This document shows positions 6,567 through 13,051 of a stretch of DNA of 13,051 nt, one piece after another. This stretch comes from an uncultured Atopobium sp. (GTDB lineage Bacteria > Actinomycetota > Coriobacteriia > Coriobacteriales > Atopobiaceae): contig CAMPCT010000041.1 of assembly GCA_946647055.1 (NCBI GenBank), forward strand, positions 1 to 13,051. The letters run 5' to 3'. The notes beneath the pieces were generated by a model. The model did no database searches and had not been told where the DNA came from. It saw only the letters and a list, made by a program, of their open reading frames with translations. Each line of letters opens with the position of its first letter. Position 1 is the stretch's first letter. A program made the translations under genes and the position numbers.

Positions 6567-7655
6567 GTGCCGTCCCCGCTCGTGATTCCCGTCGCGACCA
6601 CCCTGGGCGGCTACGAGGTCCGCGTGGGCGAGGGGCTGCTCGACGACCTGGGCACCATGGTCGCCCCGCTCCTGGGGCTGGGTCCCGCCCTCGTCGTCAG
6701 CGACAGCAACGTCGCCCCCCTCTACCTCGACCGCGTCATGGCCTCGCTCAGGCGCGCGAGCATCACGTGCTCGTCCTTCACGTTCCCCGCCGGCGAGCAG
6801 AGCAAGGACCTCGCCACCTGGTCCCAGGTCCTTGGCGCCATGGCGGAGGCACGCCTCGACCGCGACTGCTTCGTAGTCGCCGTGGGCGGTGGCGTGACGG
6901 GCGACATGGCCGGCTTTGCCGCCGCCACCTACCTGCGTGGCATCGACGTCGTGCAGGTGCCCACATCGCTGCTCGCCATGGTCGACTCCTCGGTCGGCGG
7001 GAAGACGGCCGTCGACCTCCCCCAGGGAAAGAACCTCGTGGGCGCCTTCCATCAGCCCCGCCTCGTCGTCGCCGACGTCGAGACCCTCTCGACCCTTCCC
7101 GACACCACCTTCGCCGACGCCTGCGGCGAGGTGATCAAGCATGCGGTCCTCGCCGAGCCCGCGCTGCTCGACGAGCTCGAGGGCGCGCCGCTCACCGCCC
7201 GCCGTGATGACGCCGCCTACCTCGCGTCCGTGGTGGCACGCAACGTGCTCGTCAAGCGCGACGTCGTCGAGCACGACGAGGTCGAGCGCGGCCTCCGCCA
7301 GACGCTCAACCTGGGCCACACCGTCGGCCATGCCGTCGAGGCCGCCAGCGGCTTCGCCCTTGGCCACGGTTCCTGCGTCGCGGCGGGTCTCTGCATCGTC
7401 TGTCGATATGCGCTGGCAGAGGGCCTGCTCTCGTCCGACGACGCGCGCAGGGTCCAGGCGACGGTCCGCGCCCACGGCCTGCCGACGGGCTCGGACGTGG
7501 ACCCCAGCGTCCTCACCGGCTACGCGCTCGCCGACAAGAAGCGCCATGGGGATGTGGTCAACCTCGTCGTTCCGCGCGCCATCGGGAGCTGCGAGGTCAT
7601 GCCGATCAGCACTGACGAGCTCGCCGCGCTCATCGCGCGGCATGCGAGGGGGTAG
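6567..7655 (+). CDS. aroB: 3-dehydroquinate synthase
   Basis: Converts DAHP to 3-dehydroquinate, the second step of the shikimate pathway, using NAD+ and a divalent metal. The 362-residue protein shows FPAGEQSK (73-80), the nucleotide-binding stretch VGGGVTGDMAGFAAATYLRG (106-125), VPTSLLAMVDSSVGGKTAVD (131-150) and KNLVGAFHQP (155-164). Metal ligands are expected at Glu188 (CGEVIKHA), His251 (NLGHTVGHA) and His267 (LGHG). Length is usual for the family. It probably starts with GTG at 6567, two bases after the tyrA stop, although a GTG at 6561 that overlaps that stop is possible. It is followed two bases later by aroA. No oddities were seen. Confidence 0.95.
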   Translation: MPSPLVIPVATTLGGYEVRVGEGLLDDLGTMVAPLLGLGPALVVSDSNVAPLYLDRVMASLRRASITCSSFTFPAGEQSKDLATWSQVLGAMAEARLDRDCFVVAVGGGVTGDMAGFAAATYLRGIDVVQVPTSLLAMVDSSVGGKTAVDLPQGKNLVGAFHQPRLVVADVETLSTLPDTTFADACGEVIKHAVLAEPALLDELEGAPLTARRDDAAYLASVVARNVLVKRDVVEHDEVERGLRQTLNLGHTVGHAVEAASGFALGHGSCVAAGLCIVCRYALAEGLLSSDDARRVQATVRAHGLPTGSDVDPSVLTGYALADKKRHGDVVNLVVPRAIGSCEVMPISTDELAALIARHARG

Positions 7656-7657
7656 CC

Positions 7658-8971
7658 ATGGACGTCACCATCCAGCCTCGGGCCCTCACGGGCACCGTCT
7701 CTGCCATACCCTCCAAGTCCGAGGCGCATCGCGCGCTCATCCTCGCCGCGTTCGCCCAGGGTCCCTCGACCATCTCGTGCCCCTCGACCTCGGCAGACAT
7801 CGAGGCGACCGCATCCTGCCTGCGTGCCCTGGGCGCCCAGGTCGAGCACGATGGCGAATGCTTCCGCATCATCCCCCTTCCCCGCGGCAACAAGGGGCTT
7901 CCCGTGGCACGCCTTGGTCAGGTGCTCGACTGCGGGGAGTCCGGCTCAACCCTCAGGTTCCTGCTGCCCATCATGGCCGCGGTCGACTGCGACGCCAGGC
8001 TCTCGGGCAAGGGACGCCTCTTCGAACGGCCCCTCTCACCCCTCTACGAGCAGCTCGTCGAGCACGGCGCCGCGCTCTCCCCCCAGGGAGTCGCACCACT
8101 TGCGGTGTCCGGCAAGATCCGCGGTGGGGTCTTCTCGCTCCCGGGCAACGTCTCGTCGCAGTTCGTGAGCGGCCTGCTCATGGCCGCCGGCGTGACGGAC
8201 CTTGGCATCGAGGTCCGCGTGGGCGAGCCCGTGCAGTCCCGCCCCTACATCGAGATCACCTCGCGCATGCTCAAGCGCTTTGGCATCGGCGTCGAGACCT
8301 GGCCTCGCCAGAGCAGGCACGGCAACGAGATGGTCTGGTCTGTCGGGCCCGAGCAGGTTCCCGGCTCCCCCGGTCACGTCGACATCGCGGGCGACTGGTC
8401 CAACGCCGCGTTCTGGCTCTGCGCCGGTGCGATCTCGGGCAACGGCGTCACCGTGTCGGGACTCGACCTCACGAGCGTGCAGGGCGACCGCGCCATCATG
8501 GCCATCCTCGCCCGCATGGGGGCGCGTGTCATCCGCGGGCGCGGCTCGGTCACCGTCATGCCCGACAGGCTCGTCACCTGCGAGATCGACGTCTCCGACA
8601 TCCCCGACCTCGTTCCCCCGCTCGCCCTCGTCGCCGCATGCGCCAAGGGCACGAGCCGCATCCATGGCGCCGCGCGCCTGAGGCTCAAGGAGTCCGACCG
8701 CATCGCGACGGTCGCGTCAGCCCTCCACGCGCTGGGCGTCTCCGTCGACGAGCACGAGGACGGCCTCGACATCCACGGGCGCGGCATGCTTGCCGGCGGT
8801 TCCGTCGACGCCGCCAACGACCACCGGATCGCCATGATGGCCGCCATCGCCTCGGCACGCACGGAGGGTCCGGTCGTCATCCACGGTGCCGAGTGCGTCG
8901 CAAAGTCCTATCCCGCCTTCTTCGACGACTTCGCGTTCCTTGGGGGCGGACTCGAGGGAAGGGACGACTGA
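7658..8971 (+). CDS. aroA: 3-phosphoshikimate 1-carboxyvinyltransferase (EPSP synthase)
   Basis: Transfers the enolpyruvyl group of PEP to shikimate 3-phosphate, the sixth step of the pathway and the second that consumes PEP. The 437-residue, two-domain protein has PSKSEAHRALILAA (18-31; Lys20, Arg25), CGESGSTLRF (92-101; Gly96, Arg100), GNVSSQF (163-169), GDWSNAAFWLCAGA, RLRLKESDR (about 330-350) and NDHRIAMM near 387-394. The PEP-loop reads E-S-G-S-T where the enterobacterial enzyme has N-A-G-T-A, a variant found in Gram-positive lineages; Gly96 is kept. The ATG follows the aroB stop by two bases, with GAGGGGG (7646-7652) 5 bases upstream. The aroC start follows its own stop by one base. 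Confidence 0.96.
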   Translation: MDVTIQPRALTGTVSAIPSKSEAHRALILAAFAQGPSTISCPSTSADIEATASCLRALGAQVEHDGECFRIIPLPRGNKGLPVARLGQVLDCGESGSTLRFLLPIMAAVDCDARLSGKGRLFERPLSPLYEQLVEHGAALSPQGVAPLAVSGKIRGGVFSLPGNVSSQFVSGLLMAAGVTDLGIEVRVGEPVQSRPYIEITSRMLKRFGIGVETWPRQSRHGNEMVWSVGPEQVPGSPGHVDIAGDWSNAAFWLCAGAISGNGVTVSGLDLTSVQGDRAIMAILARMGARVIRGRGSVTVMPDRLVTCEIDVSDIPDLVPPLALVAACAKGTSRIHGAARLRLKESDRIATVASALHALGVSVDEHEDGLDIHGRGMLAGGSVDAANDHRIAMMAAIASARTEGPVVIHGAECVAKSYPAFFDDFAFLGGGLEGRDD

Positions 8972-8972
8972 C

Positions 8973-10115
8973 ATGGGCTCCACCTTCGGCGAGACCTTGC
9001 GCGTCACGGTGTTCGGGCAGTCCCATTCCGCCGCGATCGGCTGCGTCGTCGAGGGTCTCCCCGCAGGCTTCAAGCCCGACCTCGACGCGCTCGCGACCTT
9101 CATGGCACGACGCGCGCCTGGACGTGACCCCTGGTCGACGCCCCGTCGCGAGGCCGACGCCGTGCGCATCGTCTCGGGCCTCAACGACCGTGGCGAGACC
9201 TGCGGCGCCCCGCTTGCCGCCCTCATCGAGAACACCTCTCACAGGAGCTCCGACTACGACCTGCTCGCCCGGGTCCCACGCCCCGGGCACGCGGACCTCA
9301 CCGCCCAGGCACGTTGGGACGGGTACCAGGACGTGCGTGGCGGCGGGCACTTCTCGGGCAGGCTCACCGCCCCGGTATGCGCTGCGGGTGGCATCGCGCT
9401 GCAGCTCCTCGCCACCCGAGGCGTGCGCATCGGCGCGCACCTCCTCCAAGTCGCAGACGTCACCGACGAGCCCTTCGCCGCGCTCGACCTCGACGATGCG
9501 TCGCAGGCTCGTCTTGGCGAGCAGCTCGACGCGCTTGCGGACGGCCGGACCTTCCCCTGCATCCTCGGGGAGTCCGGGATTGGCATGGCCGAGGCCATCT
9601 CGGCGGCCCGCGAGTCGGGCGACTCCGTGGGTGGCATCGTGGAATGCGTCGCCTGTGGCATGCCCATGGGCGTAGGCGGCCCCATGTTCGACGGCATCGA
9701 GTCCGCCATCGCCCGCGTCGCCTTTGGCATCCCCGCCGTGAAGGGCATCGAGTTTGGCGCCGGGTTCACCGCGGCGCTCATGCGCGGCAGCGAGCACAAC
9801 GACCCGTACGCCCCCTCGGACGCCGGCCTCCCCCATCCCACCAAGAACGATGCCGGTGGCAACCTTGGGGGCATCACCACCGGCGCCCCGGTCCTCTTCC
9901 GCATGGCGGTCAAGCCCACGAGCTCGATCGCCCAAACCCAGGACTCGGTCGACCTCACCACCGGCGAGCAGGTCACGCTCGAGGTGCCGGGGAGACACGA
10001 CCCCTGCATCGCCCCGCGCGCCGTCCCGGTCGCCGAGGCCGTCATGGCCCTCTCCCTGCTCGACTGCTGGCTCACCTATCCGCCCCACGTTAGCGTCTCG
10101 GGCATGGGCTGGTGA
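8973..10115 (+). CDS. aroC: Chorismate synthase
   Basis: Eliminates phosphate from EPSP to give chorismate, using reduced FMN; last step of the common pathway. The 380-residue protein shows GQSHSAAIGCVVEGLPAG (15-32; usually G-E-S-H in the family, so Gln16 is a mild variant), RRAPGRDPWSTPRREAD, RPGHADLT, the FMN-binding RGGGHFSGR, GVGGPMFDG, GGITTG and the C-terminal signature HDPCIAPRAVPVAEA. The ATG at 8973 is one base after the aroA stop; AAGGGA (8959-8964) lies 8 bases upstream. The reading frame stays open for 29 codons further upstream, but that stretch is the 3' end of aroA in another frame. The next gene begins within a few bases, in line with one operon. Confidence 0.95.
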   Translation: MGSTFGETLRVTVFGQSHSAAIGCVVEGLPAGFKPDLDALATFMARRAPGRDPWSTPRREADAVRIVSGLNDRGETCGAPLAALIENTSHRSSDYDLLARVPRPGHADLTAQARWDGYQDVRGGGHFSGRLTAPVCAAGGIALQLLATRGVRIGAHLLQVADVTDEPFAALDLDDASQARLGEQLDALADGRTFPCILGESGIGMAEAISAARESGDSVGGIVECVACGMPMGVGGPMFDGIESAIARVAFGIPAVKGIEFGAGFTAALMRGSEHNDPYAPSDAGLPHPTKNDAGGNLGGITTGAPVLFRMAVKPTSSIAQTQDSVDLTTGEQVTLEVPGRHDPCIAPRAVPVAEAVMALSLLDCWLTYPPHVSVSGMGW

Positions 10116-10116
10116 T
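10111..10116 (+). promoter_or_regulatory. Atypical ribosome binding site for chorismate mutase
   Basis: GGTGAT overlaps the aroC stop and is complementary to AUCACC next to the usual anti-SD core of 16S rRNA. It is 4 bases from the ATG at 10121. An in-frame GTG at 10112 would start within this site, so the ATG is preferred, with modest confidence. Confidence 0.35.
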
Positions 10117-10120
10117 CGCG

Positions 10121-10414
10121 ATGGGTGACCTCGAGCACGCACGCGCCCGGATCAACGAGATCGACGCGCAGATCGTCAATCTGTTCCAGCAGCGCATGGA
10201 CTGCGCCGCCGCCATCGCCGCCTACAAGCGGGAGCACGCGCTTCCCGTCCTCGACGCATCCCGCGAGCGCCAGAGGGTCGAGGCTGCAGAGGCGCTGGTG
10301 TCGCCTGACCTGCGCCCCTACGTCGCGCGCCTGATGGAGGCCATCATGGGCCTCTCCCGGGACCGCCAGGAAGAGCTGCTCCGACAGGACCCCACGGAGG
10401 TCGAACGCCCATGA
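10121..10414 (+). CDS. Chorismate mutase, AroQ class
   Basis: A small all-helical enzyme that rearranges chorismate to prephenate, the substrate of the TyrA encoded upstream. The 97-residue protein matches the AroQ fold: first helix with Arg10 (ARARINEIDAQIV), Arg25 and Lys36 (QQRMDCAAAIAAYK), then DASRERQRVE (45-54) with the acid/arginine pattern of the active site, and a last helix to about residue 86. No dehydratase or dehydrogenase is fused to it, so it is monofunctional and works as a dimer by family rule. The start is uncertain: GTG at 10112 overlaps the aroC stop and would add three residues. Its stop overlaps the start of the next gene in an ATGA arrangement, so translation is coupled. 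Prephenate dehydratase, needed for phenylalanine, is not in the window. Confidence 0.92.
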   Translation: MGDLEHARARINEIDAQIVNLFQQRMDCAAAIAAYKREHALPVLDASRERQRVEAAEALVSPDLRPYVARLMEAIMGLSRDRQEELLRQDPTEVERP

Positions 10415-11694
10415 GCGCCCCCACGACATCGGTCTGCTTTGGCCTTGTCGGCCGCAAGCTCGGCCACAGCTGGTCCCGCCAGATCCACACACGGCTGGGA
10501 AGCGCCCCCTACGACCTCATCGAACTCGAGCCAAACGAGGTCGAGGCCTTCGTTCGCGAGGGCTCCTGGCAGGGCCTCAACGTGACCATCCCCTACAAGG
10601 CGGAGGCGGCACGCCTCGCCGACGAGAGGAGCGAGCGCGTGGCCCGCCTTGGCGTCGCAAACACGCTCCTGCGCAGGGACGACGGAAGCATCTTTGCGGA
10701 GAACACCGACGTCCTCGGCTTCTCGTGGATGCTCGGGCGCTTCTGCAGGCGACATCTGGGGTCACCGGCCACAGACGTGCTCGCCGGGCAAAAGGCCCTC
10801 GTCCTGGGGACGGGTGGCGCGGCACAGGCGGTGACGACCTCCCTCGAGGAGGTCGGCGCACGAGTCATCCAGATCTCTCGCACGGGAACCGAGACCTACG
10901 AGGGCCTCGCGGCACGTCATGCCGACGCCAGGCTCCTCGTCAACGCGACGCCCGTGGGGATGTACCCCAACTGCCCCGCGACACCGCTCGCGCTCGACGA
11001 GCTCTCCCAGCTCACCTCGCTTGTCGGCGTGCTCGACGTCATCTACAACCCGCTGCGCACCCAGCTGGTGCTCGACGCTAGGTCGTTGGGCCTCCCCGCG
11101 GAGTGCGGCCTCGCCATGCTCGTGGCACAGGCGCTGCGCTCGAGCGAGCTCTGGCAGGGAATCCCCCTCGACGACGCGCTTGTCGAGGAGATCGAGCGCG
11201 ACCTCAAGCACCAGATGCGCAACGTCGCCCTCATCGGCATGCCCGGGGCTGGGAAGACGAGCACGGGGAAGCGCCTCGCACACCTCATGGGCAGGCCCTT
11301 CGTCGACATCGACGACGCCTGCACGCTCGAGGCGGGCATCACCCCGGGAGAGATGATCAAGACCAAGGGCGAGGAGGCCTTCCGCAAGGTCGAGAGCACG
11401 GTCGTCGCCCGCTACGGCTCGTCGAGCGGCATCGTCATCGCCTGCGGCGGCGGGGTCGTCACACGCGAGCGCAACCGCCTGCCCCTCTTGCAGAACTCCC
11501 TCGTCGTCATGCTCGACCGGCCTCTCGAGGAGCTCTCGACCGAGGGACGGCCGCTCTCCGGCGCGCGCGGCGTGTACGCCCTGGCAGCGGAGCGCATGGA
11601 CGCCTATCACAGCTGGGCGGACATCATCCACACGTGCACCGGAACGGCAGCAGGAGACGCCGCGGCGATTCTCAAGGAAATCGAGGACCTGTAG
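10411..11694 (+). CDS. aroE/aroK: Bifunctional shikimate dehydrogenase / shikimate kinase fusion
   Basis: A 427-residue two-domain protein covering consecutive pathway steps: 3-dehydroshikimate to shikimate (AroE, NADPH) and shikimate to shikimate 3-phosphate (AroK, ATP). AroE domain, about 8-265: GHSWS (18-22) for substrate, NVTIPYK (57-63; catalytic Lys63), ENTDVLGF (97-104; Asp100), the nucleotide loop GTGGAAQ (133-139) with SRT (156-158), NATPVGM (178-184) and DVIYNP (209-214). AroK domain, about 270-427: Walker A GMPGAGKTS (276-284; Lys282), FVDIDD (297-302), GEEAFRKVE (320-328; Arg325), CGGGVV (345-350) and EGRPLSG (378-384). Both active sites look intact; the linker is only a few residues (KHQMRN). 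The ATG overlaps the chorismate mutase stop, with GGAGG (10396-10400) 10 bases upstream. Separate enzymes are the usual state. Confidence 0.95.
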   Translation: MSAPTTSVCFGLVGRKLGHSWSRQIHTRLGSAPYDLIELEPNEVEAFVREGSWQGLNVTIPYKAEAARLADERSERVARLGVANTLLRRDDGSIFAENTDVLGFSWMLGRFCRRHLGSPATDVLAGQKALVLGTGGAAQAVTTSLEEVGARVIQISRTGTETYEGLAARHADARLLVNATPVGMYPNCPATPLALDELSQLTSLVGVLDVIYNPLRTQLVLDARSLGLPAECGLAMLVAQALRSSELWQGIPLDDALVEEIERDLKHQMRNVALIGMPGAGKTSTGKRLAHLMGRPFVDIDDACTLEAGITPGEMIKTKGEEAFRKVESTVVARYGSSSGIVIACGGGVVTRERNRLPLLQNSLVVMLDRPLEELSTEGRPLSGARGVYALAAERMDAYHSWADIIHTCTGTAAGDAAAILKEIEDL

Positions 11695-11849
11695 CGTCAC
11701 ACGACGTCCATTCGCGTCACATCGGTAAACAAAAAAATCGACCGCCCGCGGATTTGTCCACGTCTCTGGGCACCCTTTCCCACGGGATGAAACATATTTG
11801 TTTGTCAGTCGTTTGATGGTCATCCATGGGAGTCATTGGAGTTGGTTCG
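11695..11849 (+). promoter_or_regulatory. Intergenic region ahead of the EIIB-dehydroquinase gene
   Basis: This is the only sizeable break (155 bases) inside the aro cluster and is visibly more A/T-rich than the genes, with A7 at 11731-11737 and CATATTTGTTTG near 11793-11804. It may hold a separate promoter: CATATT (11793-11798) matches TATAAT at 4 of 6 but lacks a -35. GCGTCACA occurs twice (11694-11701, 11714-11721), start to start 20 bases apart. No intrinsic terminator on the plus strand is evident. TGGG/CCCA (11767-11770, 11778-11781) could form only a weak hairpin. Confidence 0.35.
11838..11841 (+). promoter_or_regulatory. Ribosome binding site deciding the EIIB-dehydroquinase start
   Basis: GGAG lies 8 bases before the ATG at 11850. 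The upstream in-frame ATG at 11826 has no such site (preceding bases GATGGTCATCC), so the start at 11850 is preferred. Confidence 0.55.
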
Positions 11850-12734
11850 ATGGTCGGAAAGGATGTGGCACCGCGCGTCCTCGATGCGATAGGCGGACGC
11901 GACAATGTCACCGCCTGCAACGTCTGCATGACGCGCCTCAGGCTCACGCTCGTCGACGCCGAGGGCATCGACACCGAGACGCTCGGCGATATCGAGGGCG
12001 TTCTTGGCGTCATACGTCGCGGCGAGCAGGGCCTCGAGGTCGTGTTTGGCCCCGCGGTGGTCGAGGAGGTCTATGACAGCCTCAAGGTCCTTGTCTCCGA
12101 CGCCTCCACTGACGTCGAGGTGCCCGAGCGGCCCACTGGCAACATGCGCGTCATGATCAGCCCGGGGAGGCGCAAGTCCTATCACGCCCAGGCAGCCGCC
12201 CTCGCTGCGCGTGACAAGTCCGCGACGGGCGAGCTCGGTGACATCCTCGACGAGATCAAGAGCAACGAGGAGGCACAGGCACGCGGGCTGCGGCTTCTCG
12301 TCATCAACGGTCCCAACCTCAACATGCTCGGCACGCGCGAGCCTGCCATCTACGGTCGTCAGGACTATGCCGCGCTCGTCGAGCTCTGTCGTCGTGCGGG
12401 TGCCAACGCGGGATTTTCAGACGTGCGCTGCTTCCAGTCCAACCACGAGGGCGACATCGTCGACGAGATCCAGCGTGCCCTCCACGAGGCCGACGGCATC
12501 GTGATCAATCCCGGTGCCTACACGCACACCTCCATTGCCATCCTCGACGCCCTCAAGGCCGTGGGCCTGCCTGCCGTCGAGGTCCACATCTCCAACGTCG
12601 ACGAGCGCGAGGAGTTCCGCCAGGTCTCCTACGTGCGTCTCGCCTGCTTCGAGACGATCGCGGGCATGGGGCTCGAGGGCTACCGCAAGGCCATCTTCGA
12701 CCTCGCGCGGCACCTCGCATCGGAACGCGGGTAA
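11850..12734 (+). CDS. aroQ: PTS glucose-type EIIB domain fused to type II 3-dehydroquinate dehydratase
   Basis: A 294-residue protein with two unrelated domains in one unbroken frame. Residues about 1-84 look like a PTS EIIB of the glucose/sucrose family: DAIGGRDNV (12-20), then VCMTRLRL (25-32) with Cys26 where the phosphocysteine lies, and EVVFGP (63-68). Residues about 147-290 are a complete type II dehydroquinase, the third shikimate step: INGPNLNMLGTREPAIYG (152-169; Arg163, Tyr168), QSNHEGDIVDEIQ (196-208), INPGAYTHTSIAILDAL (219-235; Asn220, His226) and VEVHISNVDEREEFR (243-257; His246). A charged, alanine-rich linker (about 85-146) joins them. No EIIC or EIIA is nearby. Family dehydroquinases of about 145 residues form dodecamers, so EIIB would be displayed in many copies. 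It completes the pathway of the operon. The EIIB role (PTS sensing or vestigial) is inference; a start at 11826 would add 8 residues. Confidence 0.88.
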   Translation: MVGKDVAPRVLDAIGGRDNVTACNVCMTRLRLTLVDAEGIDTETLGDIEGVLGVIRRGEQGLEVVFGPAVVEEVYDSLKVLVSDASTDVEVPERPTGNMRVMISPGRRKSYHAQAAALAARDKSATGELGDILDEIKSNEEAQARGLRLLVINGPNLNMLGTREPAIYGRQDYAALVELCRRAGANAGFSDVRCFQSNHEGDIVDEIQRALHEADGIVINPGAYTHTSIAILDALKAVGLPAVEVHISNVDEREEFRQVSYVRLACFETIAGMGLEGYRKAIFDLARHLASERG

Positions 12735-12737
12735 CCG

Positions 12738-13051
12738 GTGGCCACAACCGCCCGAGGGACCACCTTCACGCTGCGCGTCGGGGACGTGGCCGTCATCTGC
12801 ACGCGCAAGCGCGTTCGCGGCATCAGGCTTCGCCTTGCGGCCGACGGCTCCGTGCGCATGTCCATTCCCTGGCACTGCCCCCTCGCCGTGGCAGAGGCCT
12901 TTCTGCAGGCACATGAGGGATGGGTTCGCGAGGCGGCGGCGCGTGGGTCACGTCAGGCGGTCGTCGATGCGGGGCTTGGTGGCACGACCCGCCTCTGGGG
13001 CGAGACCCTTCCCGTTGACGTGGTGCCCTCCCCCAACGCACGCTCCGCCCG
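12738..13051 (+). CDS. Partial YgjP-like (DUF45/M48-type) metallopeptidase, cut by window end
   Basis: The first 104 codons of a gene that runs off the right edge with no stop. A GTG start is taken 3 bases after the preceding stop; no clear ribosome binding site is seen, so the start is tentative. The visible part resembles the N-terminal strand-rich region of YgjP/DUF45 proteins: CTRKRVRGIRLRLAADGSVR (about 21-40), a proline-containing strand MSIPWHCPLAVAEAF, and a helix AHEGWVREAA, then LWGETLPVDVV. The zinc-binding HExxH helix expected in this family would lie beyond the window, so catalytic competence cannot be judged. It sits directly behind the aro cluster and may be co-transcribed, with no evident functional link. 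The assignment rests on pattern resemblance only. Confidence 0.68.
   Translation, partial: MATTARGTTFTLRVGDVAVICTRKRVRGIRLRLAADGSVRMSIPWHCPLAVAEAFLQAHEGWVREAAARGSRQAVVDAGLGGTTRLWGETLPVDVVPSPNARSA

Noticed and set aside
7141..9675. 844-codon open frame on the plus strand across aroB, aroA and aroC
   Set aside because: It lies in another frame of three well-supported aro genes. The translation is Arg/Ser/Pro/Ala-rich and low in complexity, typical of an off-frame read of high-GC DNA.
11731..11737. A7 tract as part of a terminator
   Set aside because: It would be a T-run only for minus-strand transcription, and no stable stem precedes it on that strand; more likely an A-tract near a promoter.
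11826..11849. Upstream start giving eight extra residues on the EIIB-dehydroquinase protein
   Set aside because: No ribosome binding site precedes 11826, whereas GGAG sits 8 bases before 11850, and the shorter form begins where EIIB domains normally begin. It cannot be fully excluded.
1..13051. CRISPR arrays, insertion sequences, rRNA or phage genes
   Set aside because: I looked for spaced direct repeats, transposase or integrase motifs and rRNA segments and saw none in the window.

Overview
The window is high-GC bacterial DNA, roughly two-thirds G+C by eye. It looks chromosomal and most resembles Coriobacteriia (Actinomycetota; Olsenella/Atopobium/Collinsella relatives). That placement is an inference from gene content, codon use and an REP-like motif, not a database result. 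Two oppositely oriented blocks of genes flank a tRNA gene.

Left block, minus strand, about 43-4108. Three tightly spaced genes read leftwards: an NhaC-family membrane antiporter, a YtcJ-type metal-dependent amidohydrolase, and an acetamidase/formamidase-family protein. Gaps are 10 and 27 bases, so they are probably one operon. Together they suggest uptake of a small amide, ureide or N-acyl compound and its stepwise hydrolysis; the substrate cannot be read from sequence. An REP-like inverted repeat touches the last stop codon at the left edge.

Middle, 4109-4664. This holds the leader of the antiporter operon, a strong intrinsic terminator (4371-4410), tRNA-Arg(CCG) on the minus strand with an encoded CCA end (4421-4497), and a divergent promoter region.

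Right block, plus strand, 4665-12734. This is a near-continuous aromatic amino acid operon: aroF (DAHP synthase with N-terminal regulatory domain), tyrA, aroB, aroA, aroC, a small AroQ-class chorismate mutase, a fused aroE-aroK (shikimate dehydrogenase plus shikimate kinase), and, after a 155-base gap, a protein joining a PTS glucose-type EIIB domain to a type II 3-dehydroquinate dehydratase. All seven steps to chorismate are encoded, plus chorismate mutase and prephenate dehydrogenase, so the visible cluster points to tyrosine; no prephenate dehydratase is in view. Six of the seven junctions from aroF to aroE-aroK are 2-base gaps or less, or overlaps, which implies translational coupling.

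The most unusual item is the EIIB-dehydroquinase fusion. PEP is used twice in this pathway (by AroF and AroA) and is also the phosphate donor of the PTS, so a phosphorylatable EIIB domain on a pathway enzyme could link shikimate flux to PTS/PEP status. That is a hypothesis. The window ends inside a gene that looks like a YgjP-type metallopeptidase.
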